Source: JAZKFT01 sp040386335 (GTDB taxonomy: Bacteria > Bacteroidota > Bacteroidia > Chitinophagales > Chitinophagaceae). From it: a stretch of DNA of 64,000 nucleotides. The position numbers and the translations under genes were made by a program. Position 1 is the stretch's first letter. Each line of letters opens with the position of its first letter. A model generated the notes under the pieces. The model did no database searches. It saw only the letters and a list, made by a program, of their open reading frames with translations, and was not told the DNA's origin. This document shows, piece by piece, positions 52,001 to 61,133 of this stretch. The stretch covers positions 522,063 through 586,062 of the forward strand of contig JAZKFT010000018.1 in NCBI GenBank assembly GCA_040386335.1, read 5' to 3'.

Positions 52001-54521
52001 TACTTTTTCTTATTCGGGTTTTGTAAATAGCGAAAATTCAAGTGTGGTTTCAGGTACTGTAACTTATGCAGGTACTGCAATTGGTGCAGTGAATGCGGGC
52101 AGTTATACCATCACACCCGTGGTTGCAGGTTTAACCGCCGCCAACTATAGCTTCTCACCGGTAAATGGAAGCTTGCAGATAAACAAAGCCATTCTTACGG
52201 TAATAGCCGAAAACAAAAGCAAGACCTACAATGGCAGTCCTTTTTCGCCTTTTACCTACACGGTTACCGGCTTTGTAAATAGTGAGAATTCAAGTACGAT
52301 AAGCGGCACTGTTTCATACATCGGCACCTCTATAAATGCTGTAAACGCTGGAAGCTATCCCATTACGCCAATTACAACAGGTCTGGTTGCAACCAACTAT
52401 AGTTTTGCTGTCGTAAATGGAATTTTATCCATCAGTAAAGCAAGCCTGGTTGTGACGGCGGAAGACAAAAACAAGCCGTATGATGGTCTTGTTTATGCTT
52501 CATTCACCTCAACATTCACTGGCTTTGTGAATGGAGAAAATGAAACCGTGGTAACAGGTTCGGTTTCTTATGGCGGTTCTGCGGCTACCGCCATCAATGC
52601 GGGCAGTTATTCAATATTTCCGATTGTGTCGGGACTGGCTGCAACAAATTATGATTTCACAACAGGCAATGGCACACTTTCCATCGATAGAGTGGGGTTA
52701 ACCGTTACAGCTGACGATATCACCGTAAATTTTGAAGATGATGTGCCAACGCTTCTTTACACGGTCTCCGGTTTTGTAAACAATGAAGATGTTTCTGTAC
52801 TTATCGGCATGCCCGTACTTTCGACGACCTATACGAACACCACGCCTGTGGCAGCAAGCCCTGTTAGCATTGATATTAACCCCGGTACATTATCTGCTGC
52901 CAACTACATTTTTAATTTTCAAAACGGACAGGTATTTATTTCGCCCATTGTGTACTACAATATAACCGGCACCAATGTTTCCAATCTTGAAAGTTGGGGC
53001 GCCAATCCCGATGGAACGGGTGTGCATCCGCAAAATTTTACAACGGCAAAATACATTTTCAACCTTACTTCAGGTTATAACACCATGAGTGCGGATGTTC
53101 ATATTTCCGGCACGCTACATCTTGGTGGCGGAATTGTGTTCCTAGGGGATTATAATCTTTCCTGCACCCATTTTACCGGTGGTGGAGCCTGGAGTTATAT
53201 TATCACGAATGGTATTGGCAAATTGAAGATCGCCAATATCGGAACCGGCGGGATCGTCGGTGATGTGCTGTTCCCGGTTGGTGGTTTTGGAGGCTATTCG
53301 CCTGTTATTTTAAACAACAGTGGTTCAGCTGATGAATTTGGTGTTAGGGTTCAGGATGGGTTTAACGGGGCAGGCCCGGTAAGCTATCCCGATAAGGCTG
53401 TTAACCTGTTGTGGGATATAAGTGAAGCAGTAATTGGTGGTAGTAATGCTGCAGTAACGCTGCAATGGAATGGACCGGGTCATGGCACTGACTTCAATAT
53501 AAACGGCAGTCATGAAATGGGGCATTATATCGGTGGGGTTTGGGTTGCGTCTCCAACCATGATTAACGGTTCGGGGCCTTATTCTGCTATGGCATCAGGC
53601 TTTACTAATTTCTCCCCATTTGCCGTAGGAATGACAGGAGCTTTTGCCACGGTTTCTTTAAACGTAAAACTGTTGCTCCAGGGAGCTTTAATTGGTAACG
53701 GATTTCCAGATGAAGCAATTATGCGGGACGATCTTCGAAGCAGTCCATCTCCGGGGTCGCCCAGGTATATCCCGAATATAGATCCTTATGCTAACGATGC
53801 TGCTTATGCCGGCATTTTTACGCCTTTAGGAGATGGAGCCAATGCATTTTGGCAAACCGTCCAGGCGCCGGTAAGCCAGTTTGCAGATAATGGTCATTTG
53901 TCAGCGGTGGATTGGATATTTATTGAATTGAGAAGTAAGACTGACCCTGCGAATATTTTGGCTACTAGGTCTGCCATTTTACGTCGCGACGGTAGTGTAG
54001 TAGATATAGATGGCAATAGCTGTGTACGTTTTCCAACCCTTTTGCCAGACGATTATTATGTGGCCGTTCGCCACCGTAACCATCTCGGGGCAATGACGGC
54101 TACTGCTCTACCGGCCAGCACCTTTAGTTGCGGTGCCCTGGTAGATTTTACAAGTATGACAAACGCAGACCTATGGAATCATCCCGGGTTCGATGGTTTG
54201 GAGATGGCCACTTTAAACGGTAATGTCCGGGCGCTCTGGGCCGGTAATGCAAGTGGTGATGGAAAAGTAAAATACCAGGGCGGCAACAATGACCGCACAC
54301 TAATACAGTCGGATGTAATAAACTTTCCGGCAAACACCGCGTTGAATATCAACTATGACCTGGCGTTTGGTTATTTAAGAGGCGATGTAAACATGGATAG
54401 CAAGGCAAAATACCAGGGCGGTGGTAATGACCGGACTATTCTTCAAAGCCTTGTACTTGGTTACCTTCTCAATTCCACCTTAAATATTAATTACGACCTG
54501 TTTTTGGAGCAACTGCCTTAG
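49035..54521 (+). CDS. Secreted PQQ-type sugar dehydrogenase fused to MBG repeats
   Basis: This 1828-residue protein begins with a hydrophobic signal (ILVPTILVWCLFFSIPQHA). Residues ~30-460 form a glucose/sorbosone dehydrogenase-like six-bladed propeller, with the quinone-site motifs SSDHNGGRMSVG, GHRNHQGIVW and TEHGPQSDDELN. A beta domain and a Big_3_5-like Ig domain follow, then seven MBG repeats of ~84 residues (~717-1220). The C-terminal ~330 residues end in two GD-x-D-KYQGG-NDR motifs (ASGDGKVKYQGGNNDR and NMDSKAKYQGGGNDR), a module common in Bacteroidota secreted proteins. No T9SS type A end is evident. It probably oxidises sugars or binds surface glycans outside the cell. Confidence 0.85.
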   Translation: MSCFLRILVPTILVWCLFFSIPQHARSQANGSDFSQTSTLTGLVNPWDINFGPDGYLWWTECKNYKLYRTDISAGTPTKQEVFDFSASRLFASNQTPFPQGGLMGFAFHPDFASKPYIYVAYVYRFDGCLANNAGCFFRNRIERYSYNATSSPKLTNPVVMIDLAGSSDHNGGRMSVGPDNKLYYCQSDMGAGQFTNTNRTHNSQDAAILEGKVLRLNMDPDAAETGGDEWIPNDNPYTNAGKRTAVYTLGHRNHQGIVWANVNGTNRLYQTEHGPQSDDELNLIESATNYGYPRVSGFADGNYNNIDNGPYTCGPLNLNPTEQANAISLGVKEPISTLGTTVASPNNNPESSNSTWPSVAPAGIDYYGVYPNGPVLGWTNSVMVATLKNSSRNPSVQRISLSADGATAANLYDYWTNNVRYRDVAIAPNGRDIYVIQDAASANLYRFRYNTASNAGFFAQGGGLIKYSIDGGADINSYSNNANLGFPASLVLKGGVIHTTKTGSGNICSASMSYRVYKQGTTPGAFSSMSGFVNDASSSFTTTAVPANVTGSAAGHQRWSKSDAAVDLMAIATTPGVWVMEVFYDATGRSASTPGCADGFRLSNGGYNYRYYFNVGPLPVTASIAPLTAITYGSGSAVNLTATLSSEFPITGTVNFTIDGNSVGSAAINAAGVATLSYIPNNLTAAGSPHSVVASFTATGYTPVSASTNWTVNKKVLTVTADAKSKVYNGAVFSPFTSTFSGFVNSETSAVVTGTVNYSGSAVAAVNASNYTITPVVSGLSASNYSFTAVNGTLQITKVALAVTADNKSKSYNGSVFSPFTYTISGFVNSENSGVVGGTVTYAGTAVAAINSGTYTITPVTTGLSATNYSFTAVNGNLQINKVVLTVTADNKSKTYNGAVFSPFTRTFTGFVNSESSSVVTGTVTYTGTAVAAINSGSYTITPVITGLTATNYSFSPANGSLQVNKAVLNVTANNQNKPYDGTGFSSFTFSYSGFVNSENSSVVSGTVTYAGTAIGAVNAGSYTITPVVAGLTAANYSFSPVNGSLQINKAILTVIAENKSKTYNGSPFSPFTYTVTGFVNSENSSTISGTVSYIGTSINAVNAGSYPITPITTGLVATNYSFAVVNGILSISKASLVVTAEDKNKPYDGLVYASFTSTFTGFVNGENETVVTGSVSYGGSAATAINAGSYSIFPIVSGLAATNYDFTTGNGTLSIDRVGLTVTADDITVNFEDDVPTLLYTVSGFVNNEDVSVLIGMPVLSTTYTNTTPVAASPVSIDINPGTLSAANYIFNFQNGQVFISPIVYYNITGTNVSNLESWGANPDGTGVHPQNFTTAKYIFNLTSGYNTMSADVHISGTLHLGGGIVFLGDYNLSCTHFTGGGAWSYIITNGIGKLKIANIGTGGIVGDVLFPVGGFGGYSPVILNNSGSADEFGVRVQDGFNGAGPVSYPDKAVNLLWDISEAVIGGSNAAVTLQWNGPGHGTDFNINGSHEMGHYIGGVWVASPTMINGSGPYSAMASGFTNFSPFAVGMTGAFATVSLNVKLLLQGALIGNGFPDEAIMRDDLRSSPSPGSPRYIPNIDPYANDAAYAGIFTPLGDGANAFWQTVQAPVSQFADNGHLSAVDWIFIELRSKTDPANILATRSAILRRDGSVVDIDGNSCVRFPTLLPDDYYVAVRHRNHLGAMTATALPASTFSCGALVDFTSMTNADLWNHPGFDGLEMATLNGNVRALWAGNASGDGKVKYQGGNNDRTLIQSDVINFPANTALNINYDLAFGYLRGDVNMDSKAKYQGGGNDRTILQSLVLGYLLNSTLNINYDLFLEQLP
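51184..52692 (+). repeat. MBG-domain tandem repeats with 252-base period
   Basis: Six full units and a degenerate seventh repeat with a period of 252 bases (84 residues); starts lie at about 51184, 51433, 51685, 51937, 52189, 52441 and 52693. Each has LTVTADNKSK-YNG, TGFVNSE, GTVTYAGTA, NAGSYTITPV and ATNYSF. The central units are closest, which suggests recent unequal recombination. Confidence 0.9.
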
Positions 54522-54548
54522 TACACACAAGTGATAGCGGCTCAAAAT

Positions 54549-54585
54549 AAAGCGAGGTGTTCTTGTCGGAACACCTCGCTTTTTA
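54549..54585. terminator. Bidirectional Rho-independent terminator
   Basis: Arms AAAGCGAGGTGTTC (54549-54562) and GAACACCTCGCTTT (54569-54582) form a perfect 14-base stem with a six-base loop, followed by T. It lies between the plus-strand sugar dehydrogenase and the minus-strand TPR gene. Confidence 0.92.
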
Positions 54586-54650
54586 TAATGGATCAACGAA
54601 GATTGTTTTTAAATACTGGATATCAACGGGAGGGACTTAATAAAGCAAGA

Positions 54651-56672
54651 CTATGTTTTCTTAACAGGCTCCACCGGCGGTTCTATCTCTAAAGCACCGC
54701 TGCTGCCGAATATGCGTTTAACAACTTCTTTGCCGGCCCCTTCGGGTTTCATAAAGAAAAATATCGGGACACCCTGGCTGCCAATTTTAATATTGCCAGC
54801 ACTCCTAGCGGAAACGTTTGCCTGGTATTTGATTCCCTTCTTAGCAAAAATGACGGTGGCAGTGATGGTATTTTCGTCCGCCACATCTACAAATTTGATG
54901 TCGCAATTTTTAATTTCCTTGATCACTTTTTTGGTGATATCATCTTCGATGCCGCTCACGTTCAGTTTCACTTTTACCGGCAGGCCGCTAAAAGGAACCA
55001 ATTGAGCAAAATGTTCATACATCAGGTTGGTATAAAAAGCGCCTTTGCTGTTATCGTCGTAATAGTTATAGCTTTTTGCCAGACCCTCGTACATGCGGGC
55101 AAGAAAGAGCTTTTCGTATGCGGTGTCCAGCAAGGTGGTGTTCAGCAATTTTTCATATTCCTCCTTTGCCTTCTTTTCATTCCCGTCCTTCCACTCCAGC
55201 TGGGTCTTAAACAAACTGAAATAACGCTTAATGTTTTTCCTTGGGTCTGTTTGTAAATAGGTCTTCATTTTTTTGATGAAAAAACCAGTGCTGAAATCTT
55301 TCAGCAGATACCAGGCTTCGTCGTAGGTGGTAGTGCCTTCGCCACAGAATAGCTCATACACAATTCTCTCCCGTTCAGGATTGGCCGCCAGTTTGGTGGC
55401 CATAATGTATTGATGCATGTATTTATTGAGCAACAGGTTGCCTATTTGGTACAGGATGGAAGGAGAGTACCACCAATCAGAATTGAGGAACTTAAGCTGA
55501 GCAATTTTCATATTGTACCAAACCAGGCGCAAAGTGCCCACGGTGAAATCGTACTGCGATTGGGTAAGGGTTGTGCCGATATGTATTTCTTTAAACTCCT
55601 TTGCTTTTTCAATCGTGAGGTCGGCGCTATCAAGTTGTCCGTCGTACAGGTATCCTCTGGCCAGGGCCAGGTTGTACCAGCCAAAACCCGGTGTGGAGTT
55701 GGATTCAATGATCGCTTCAGTAGAGATCTTCATGGCCTCCTTTGGGTCGCCGGCGTAGATACGGAGTGTGGGTATGTAATAAAAAGGCTCCCTTAAAAAT
55801 TTGTCGCCGGTGTACTTGTATTTGTCCTTACTATAATTCTCCTCCGACTTCTTAAACTCTCCGATCTCACTTTGCATATTGCCGTAATTGTTCCAACTGA
55901 TGAAGCCGGCATACTTCATTTTATCGTAGTAATATTCAGCGCTGTCGTATTGTTTATTATAGCATTGTAAAAGGGCCAGGTAGTGATACACCTGCTGGTT
56001 AGCCGCCTGGTCGTGGGTTGGGCCAAACCATGGGTCGTTGGCTGCTTTATTGCGGCGTATTTCTGCAAGGCTCTGGTAACAATAATTAAGAGCGAGTTGC
56101 TCATTTTCTGCCACTGAATTTTTTAGCCATTTAAATTCTTTGTTGGTAAAAAACCGGTTACGGTGTATGGTCCACGCTTTCATTTGGCCAACACCTAAAA
56201 AGTCGCGCCTGAATTTTTTACGGGCAACCTGGTCCAGTACCCACATGCTGCTATCTGGCATTTCAAGGTTTTCATACACATTACGCAGGGTGCTGGAAAG
56301 TATCAGGTAGTCGTTGAATTTGGTTTGATTTTGAATATAGAATTGTACACTGCTGAACTGGTTGATCAAAACATTTTTAAAATCTTTTTCCAGCAATACA
56401 AATGACTTTAGCAGATCCGGTACTGCGTTACGAAAACCGGCAAAATCAGCGGCGCGGTCATATTTGTACATGCCCGTGTAATACCAGCCCACATAATAAG
56501 TGCTGTCCAGCCTGATGAATTCCCTTCCCCTTGGCAATGCATCCTTCTCCGTAGTGGTCACGCCGTTGCGTTTGGCATCTATCTCGTAGCGTGCTGCGGG
56601 ACTTTGTGCCCACGCGGCATCTGCCATCAGCAATAAGCAAAGAGAAAGTGATATAATGATTTTAAACTTCAT
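54651..56672 (-). CDS. Periplasmic/secreted TPR-like protein
   Basis: This 673-residue protein has a signal peptide (SLSLCLLLMADAAWAQ). The middle is alpha-helical with TPR-like motifs (YHYLALLQCYNKQYDSAEYY, GWYNLALARGYLYDGQLDSA, QLEWKDGNEKKAKEEYEKL). A C-terminal beta segment (VKLNVSGIEDDITKKVIKEI, IKYQANVSARSAGNIKIG) ends in GALEIEPPVEPVKKT. It is the last gene of the minus-strand run with DUF58, transglutaminase and MoxR, so it may be a scaffold for that system. No specific function is recognised. Confidence 0.82.
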   Translation of the reverse strand: MKFKIIISLSLCLLLMADAAWAQSPAARYEIDAKRNGVTTTEKDALPRGREFIRLDSTYYVGWYYTGMYKYDRAADFAGFRNAVPDLLKSFVLLEKDFKNVLINQFSSVQFYIQNQTKFNDYLILSSTLRNVYENLEMPDSSMWVLDQVARKKFRRDFLGVGQMKAWTIHRNRFFTNKEFKWLKNSVAENEQLALNYCYQSLAEIRRNKAANDPWFGPTHDQAANQQVYHYLALLQCYNKQYDSAEYYYDKMKYAGFISWNNYGNMQSEIGEFKKSEENYSKDKYKYTGDKFLREPFYYIPTLRIYAGDPKEAMKISTEAIIESNSTPGFGWYNLALARGYLYDGQLDSADLTIEKAKEFKEIHIGTTLTQSQYDFTVGTLRLVWYNMKIAQLKFLNSDWWYSPSILYQIGNLLLNKYMHQYIMATKLAANPERERIVYELFCGEGTTTYDEAWYLLKDFSTGFFIKKMKTYLQTDPRKNIKRYFSLFKTQLEWKDGNEKKAKEEYEKLLNTTLLDTAYEKLFLARMYEGLAKSYNYYDDNSKGAFYTNLMYEHFAQLVPFSGLPVKVKLNVSGIEDDITKKVIKEIKNCDIKFVDVADENTITATVIFAKKGIKYQANVSARSAGNIKIGSQGVPIFFFMKPEGAGKEVVKRIFGSSGALEIEPPVEPVKKT

Positions 56673-56726
56673 GTATTGTTTATTTATTTACCGACCTAAA
56701 CCGACGTGCTGCCAATGCGTGTAACA

Positions 56727-56864
56727 GGTATCGTCATTGCGAGGGTTCTTGCCCGTGGCAATCCCCTGCATATTGTGAACCTGACTGTATTCTAATTCAA
56801 CCACTCAAATTAAATTCGGGGGATTGCCACGTCGGGCAAGAACCCTCCTCGCAATACCGGTACT
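56727..56864. repeat. Large REP-like inverted repeat
   Basis: Arms at about 56727-56766 (GTCATTGCGAGGGTTCTTGC to GCAATCCCC) and 56819-56864 (GGGGATTGCC to CTCGCAATACCGG) can form a long hairpin around ~50 bases. The right arm is the same sequence family as 30317-30359 and 30527-30570, and the left arm resembles 34653-34700 inverted. A TTTTTT run follows at 56867. Confidence 0.85.
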
Positions 56865-56894
56865 TTTTTATCCTGCCAATGACCAGGAGCTATG

Positions 56895-57881
56895 TTATTG
56901 CTTATTGATCTTCAATTTGTTGAGCCTGTCCATTTCCACTTCCAATATTTTATTTAACGCCGTTGCCTTTGCTTCTTTATTCCGGAATATCATACGGTGT
57001 TCCATTACAGGTCTGGTCAGTTGCTGTACATCATCCTCGGTAACATAGGTTCTTCCGTTTACCAATGCAAAAGCCTTTAAACATTTTAGGAACGTAATAC
57101 CGCTACGCGTGGAACCGCCGAGAATAATATCGGGTGTTTTGCGGGTAGCCCAAATAATATTGCGTACTGCCACTACGATCTCCGGGTGCACAAATACTTT
57201 TTCAGTTTCGTTTTGTAAAAACAGTATTTCCTCCATGCTCAGCACCTGCTCGATATTTTCCAGGTTGTGCGCAATACCCAGGTAGTTGTTATAAATATCC
57301 AGCTCAGTGACTTCGTCCACGTAACCGAAGATGATCTTGATAAAAAACCTGTCCAGCTGGGCAGCAGGCAGGGGATAAGTACCTTCCATTTCAATCGGGT
57401 TCTGCGTAGCAATGGTAAAGAACAGTTGCTCCAGTTTGTACGTGGTATCGCCCATTGTTATCTGGTGCTCTGCCATACATTCCAGCAGGGCCGACTGTAC
57501 TTTTGGTGAAGCACGGTTTATTTCATCCGCCAGCAACAGGTTACAAAACAGCGGTCCTTTCTTAAAAATAAATTCCTTTTTTTCATCATCAAATATGTGC
57601 GACCCTATCAAATCCATCGGCAGCAGATCTGGTGTAAACTGAACCCTTTTAAAATTAGCGCCACCTGAAGTTTTATCTGAAGAGATGCTCTGGGCAAGGG
57701 TTTTGGCCATTACTGTTTTACCGGTTCCAGGGTTGTCTTCCATCAGGATATGCCCTTTGGCCAGCAATGCTGTCAGGATGAACTGTATCTGGTTTCTTTT
57801 GCCGCGAATCACTTTTTCGATATTGTCTGTAAGCCGCTGGATGTTGGTAAGGGCCTGTTCGGTGTTGATGGTTTGTTCCAT
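56895..57881 (-). CDS. MoxR-family AAA+ ATPase
   Basis: This 328-residue AAA+ protein has Walker A EDNPGTGKTVMAK, Walker B LLLADEINRASPK, a sensor-1 region with FFTIATQNPIEMEGTYPLP and arginine-finger/sensor-2 segments further on. MoxR proteins act as chaperones for metal-loading or membrane complexes and usually sit beside DUF58 and transglutaminase genes, as here. It lies downstream of those two on the same strand, with a 405-base repeat-containing spacer before it. Confidence 0.93.
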   Translation of the reverse strand: MEQTINTEQALTNIQRLTDNIEKVIRGKRNQIQFILTALLAKGHILMEDNPGTGKTVMAKTLAQSISSDKTSGGANFKRVQFTPDLLPMDLIGSHIFDDEKKEFIFKKGPLFCNLLLADEINRASPKVQSALLECMAEHQITMGDTTYKLEQLFFTIATQNPIEMEGTYPLPAAQLDRFFIKIIFGYVDEVTELDIYNNYLGIAHNLENIEQVLSMEEILFLQNETEKVFVHPEIVVAVRNIIWATRKTPDIILGGSTRSGITFLKCLKAFALVNGRTYVTEDDVQQLTRPVMEHRMIFRNKEAKATALNKILEVEMDRLNKLKINKQ

Positions 57882-58286
57882 ATACTTTTTTAGGTGGTTT
57901 TATTTATGATGGTTGTATTTGGTTATTTCGTTCCTGGTCAAAAGGTCATTGTTTCTTTTTTGACCCCGGCTTTTGTACTCCTATAAAGCGACATTGGCGA
58001 CGCTCCATTCATCTGTTGTGCTACTATTGGCCTTGCTTTTTCATTTAAATGTCATTCCTAAACTTATGGTTTTGGCCTCATCCTCTTATCCTTGCCTCAT
58101 CCGGCTTTCAGCACCTTCTCCATTTGGAGAAGGGAAATGGATGCTACTGCGTTTGCGGAGAAGGACGGTGCCTTTGTACACGTCCAAACATCGGTTCTTC
58201 CAATTCAGCATTAGTACATTTCGTGGCTCTCAATCCCTTCGCATCTACCCTTCATTTCCACATTTCCACATTTTCACATTTCCACA
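57882..58286. repeat. Spacer with dispersed repeats
   Basis: No gene is seen in these 405 bases. Bases 58071-58107 and 58155-58217 (TTGGCCTCATCCTCTTATCC, then GGAGAAGGACGGTGC and TGTACACGTCCAAACATCGG) match 60989-61075, with ~50 extra bases in between in this copy. CATTTCCA-type 8-base units run from about 58245 to 58290. GCGACATTGGCGACGCTCCA near 57986 is an inverted copy of a segment at about 37858. Confidence 0.75.
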
Positions 58287-60932
58287 TTATTTCAACTTCG
58301 GCCTCACAAAAAACTGTATCGTTCTGTAAATATTCAGGAACCTCGGGAATCTTGTTTTGGCAGGTATCTGTGCCTTTAAATCCTCCCATATTCTTGGATA
58401 GAACATTTTGATCACTTTTTCATCATACGTATCCAAAGGCTGTGTGCTGTATTTGGTTTTAAGATAGGTGTTCATAAACGGTGTAAGCTGTGTTTTGAAA
58501 GTTGGGTCCACCACTTCTTTCGCAAACTGCAGGGTGGTTTTTTCGCCACGATTATAGCCTACCTGGTTGAGGTAATAGGTGGAAGCCATAAACTTATTGT
58601 AAGCCTGTTGCTTGAGGTCGCCATTCTTCGATGTTGCTTTAGCATGGAGATAGCGGAAAATGAGCCATGGCAATGAGAATACCAGTAGCAAGAGGAATCC
58701 AATAGAGCCAACGGTGATCCAAAAAGTCCGCTTCCAGTTAAATGGCGTGGAAGGTTCTTCCTTCTTCACTTCGTCTTTCTTCATTTCGTCTTCCGACATT
58801 ATTTTCACTTCATCCACCGGCGCGGGATCTGGGAAACGTTTGATAATACCCATAGCGCTGTCATCTTCTCTCGGTGGCAGTTTCTTAAAGGCTTCAGCAT
58901 AACTAACCGCCACTATCTCGTTGCCGACCTTTACATCGCTGAGGGCGGCTGCGCCGGTGTCTTTTGTGAATTTGGCAATTTTTACATCCAGCGTAACAGG
59001 CACATTGTGCACCAGTTCATAAGGATCATCCCAATACACCATTTTGTTCATGCTGATGCGGATGAGTTTTTTAACCGTGTCAATGGTTTCCACTTTTCCG
59101 TTGGCCACTAACCAGGCCCTGTCAAGCGTCAATGGTGGCGTTTCGTCAGGTTGGGGTGCTTCCTGTTGTTCGCGGTTGGGTACCGTCGTATCAAAATCTA
59201 TCCAGCCATAGCCAGGGAAATAGGCTTGCACCCAGGCGTGTGCCTGGTCTTCGTAAAAGAAATACCAGCCGGGGTTTTTAGCGCTGCGATCTACCGTTAA
59301 AAAGCCTGTGGCCACGCGGCTTGGTATGCCCAATGCCCGCAGTAAAAACAAGGTAGCGCCCGCATAGTAAGCACAGTATCCCTTCTTGGTTTGGAAGAGG
59401 AAATAGGTGAGTTTATTGGCACTTGGCATACCGGGAACGCCTGGGTTATCAGTGTAGGAATAGTTGGGCAACCCGTTTTCGTCTTTCGATAAAAAATAGC
59501 TTCTTAATGCCACGATCTGGTCTACATAAGATTTGGCACCGGCCTTATTGACTATTTGCTTTGCCAGTGATCCAATGGAATCAAACTCTGCACCTTTTGG
59601 CATAAACGTGTAATACTGCATAAAGTCCTTCGGCACACCTGCATAGTCTTTTACACTTCTTAATTCGGCAAAGCGTTCTTCCTGGAATTTTTCGAGTTGT
59701 GCATTTCCGGCCGGGTTGTACACAAAGTAGGCGCTGTTTAATGCACTCACATTCATTTTGGCCCGGTAGGCGCTGGTGTATTTTCCGGAATCTTCTTTTG
59801 GCACCGATATAGGCTGTACAAAAAATGCGGTAGCCGGAGCCGTAAAACTTCGTTTTGACAGCATGACTTTGTAAATCTCTGCATCAATGGTTTTACGCAT
59901 TTTAGTGGCCAGCATTTTGCGAAGCACCGTAGTGTCTGTCTTATTAAAATACAATGCCGTCTTGCTGGGATCAGGATTGAAATGATCATTGTAAGGCATG
60001 GCACTGTCTATCTCAAACTGCTGTGTTTCCAGGTCGAACTTTGTAAAATAGTTGGTGATATAATAGAGCGGATTGGGTGTTTTACCGTCTTCAAAATAGT
60101 TATCCAGTTTTGATACAAAAAGAAGTCTTTTCTGCTTGTTCTTATCATTGTTATTGCTTCCATCAAGACCCATGCTGTTGCTGGTACTTACGCCACCATC
60201 TTTCTCCTGTTTGGTAAGATTGTTACCACCACTTCCTTTTCCTTCCTTGGCTTTTCCGCCACCGCCCCATTCTTTTTCAATGCCTTCAAAATCCTTATTG
60301 AAGAAAAATAACAAGGCAGCAATAATTACCCCTGCGACCACGCCAAAAGCCAGGAACCGCTTCATGATATACCACACAAAAGAAGGTTCATCTTCGTTCA
60401 TGTTGCGTATCAGTTCGCTCATGTAAATAATATAAAAACTATATGCGAGCGTAGGTACAAAGCTGGTAATGATGGTATCAACTCTTACTTCGGGCATCCG
60501 GCTTACCACCAAAATCATGGCTGCCAAAAGAAATACACTCCAGGCAATAGTATAGTACCGTGCCCGGCTGAAACCGAAGCCTGTAAACCACCCCAGCGAA
60601 AAGAGAAATGCAAAGAGGAAAAATTTGACAGAAACAAAAAAAGCATCAAATTCCCCAAGTGTTACGCTGCCAATTATTTTGTAGCCTACATACAACACCG
60701 TCAATAATACAGCGGCCGTAGTAATAAAGCGAAAGCGGAATGCATAAAAAAACAATGCCGCTATTAATCCACTTCCAAAAAACACGGCCTGATTGAACCA
60801 ATTGTTTTGCAGAATATCGTGGTACTCGTTCGCTTGTTTCAACACATAAAAAGCAAGGAGTATGGTTGGCACACCCAGCAATAGGAGCTGTGCGAAAAGT
60901 TTTTTGTTGCTATGTATTCTGCCTATGTTCAT
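58287..60932 (-). CDS. Membrane transglutaminase-like protein (TgpA-type)
   Basis: This 881-residue protein has about seven N-terminal transmembrane helices (residues ~15-215), a large periplasmic part and another helix near 735-755 (WITVGSIGFLLLLVFSLPWL). The transglutaminase-like core has C520 (KKGYCAYYAG), H565 (DQAHAWVQAYFP) and D579 (YGWIDFDT). The C-terminal ~100 residues are cytoplasmic and DUF4129-like. It probably works with MoxR and DUF58 on envelope proteins. The low-complexity GGGGKAKEGKGSGGNN segment lies after the N-terminal helices. Its substrate is unknown. Confidence 0.9.
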   Translation of the reverse strand: MNIGRIHSNKKLFAQLLLLGVPTILLAFYVLKQANEYHDILQNNWFNQAVFFGSGLIAALFFYAFRFRFITTAAVLLTVLYVGYKIIGSVTLGEFDAFFVSVKFFLFAFLFSLGWFTGFGFSRARYYTIAWSVFLLAAMILVVSRMPEVRVDTIITSFVPTLAYSFYIIYMSELIRNMNEDEPSFVWYIMKRFLAFGVVAGVIIAALLFFFNKDFEGIEKEWGGGGKAKEGKGSGGNNLTKQEKDGGVSTSNSMGLDGSNNNDKNKQKRLLFVSKLDNYFEDGKTPNPLYYITNYFTKFDLETQQFEIDSAMPYNDHFNPDPSKTALYFNKTDTTVLRKMLATKMRKTIDAEIYKVMLSKRSFTAPATAFFVQPISVPKEDSGKYTSAYRAKMNVSALNSAYFVYNPAGNAQLEKFQEERFAELRSVKDYAGVPKDFMQYYTFMPKGAEFDSIGSLAKQIVNKAGAKSYVDQIVALRSYFLSKDENGLPNYSYTDNPGVPGMPSANKLTYFLFQTKKGYCAYYAGATLFLLRALGIPSRVATGFLTVDRSAKNPGWYFFYEDQAHAWVQAYFPGYGWIDFDTTVPNREQQEAPQPDETPPLTLDRAWLVANGKVETIDTVKKLIRISMNKMVYWDDPYELVHNVPVTLDVKIAKFTKDTGAAALSDVKVGNEIVAVSYAEAFKKLPPREDDSAMGIIKRFPDPAPVDEVKIMSEDEMKKDEVKKEEPSTPFNWKRTFWITVGSIGFLLLLVFSLPWLIFRYLHAKATSKNGDLKQQAYNKFMASTYYLNQVGYNRGEKTTLQFAKEVVDPTFKTQLTPFMNTYLKTKYSTQPLDTYDEKVIKMFYPRIWEDLKAQIPAKTRFPRFLNIYRTIQFFVRPKLK

Positions 60933-60988
60933 TTTTATAAAAATCAGTTCTTTTTAAACTTTGTTGGTCGATGGACAATTGTTATCTC

Positions 60989-61075
60989 TTGGCCTCATCC
61001 TCTTATCCTTCTCCTCGCGGAGAAGGACGGTGCTTTTGTACAAGTCCAAACATTGGTTCTTCCAAATCAGCACTT
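60989..61075. repeat. Second copy of the 58071-58217 repeat
   Basis: TTGGCCTCATCCTCTTATCC followed by GGAGAAGGACGGTGCTTTTG and a TGGTTCTTCCAAATCAGCAC segment matches the element at 58071-58217 in the same orientation. Heptamer-like TCTAATC/CCTAATC units run from 61100 to 61133 up to the stop of the DUF58 gene. Confidence 0.78.
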
Positions 61076-61133
61076 GGCCAGTTCCGGGCACCAATCATTG
61101 GAAGTCTAATCCCCAATTCCTAATCTTTAATCC

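Noticed and set aside
57973..58329. 118-residue plus-strand frame in the MoxR-transglutaminase spacer
   Set aside because: It is made of dispersed repeats and runs into the 3' end of the opposite gene.
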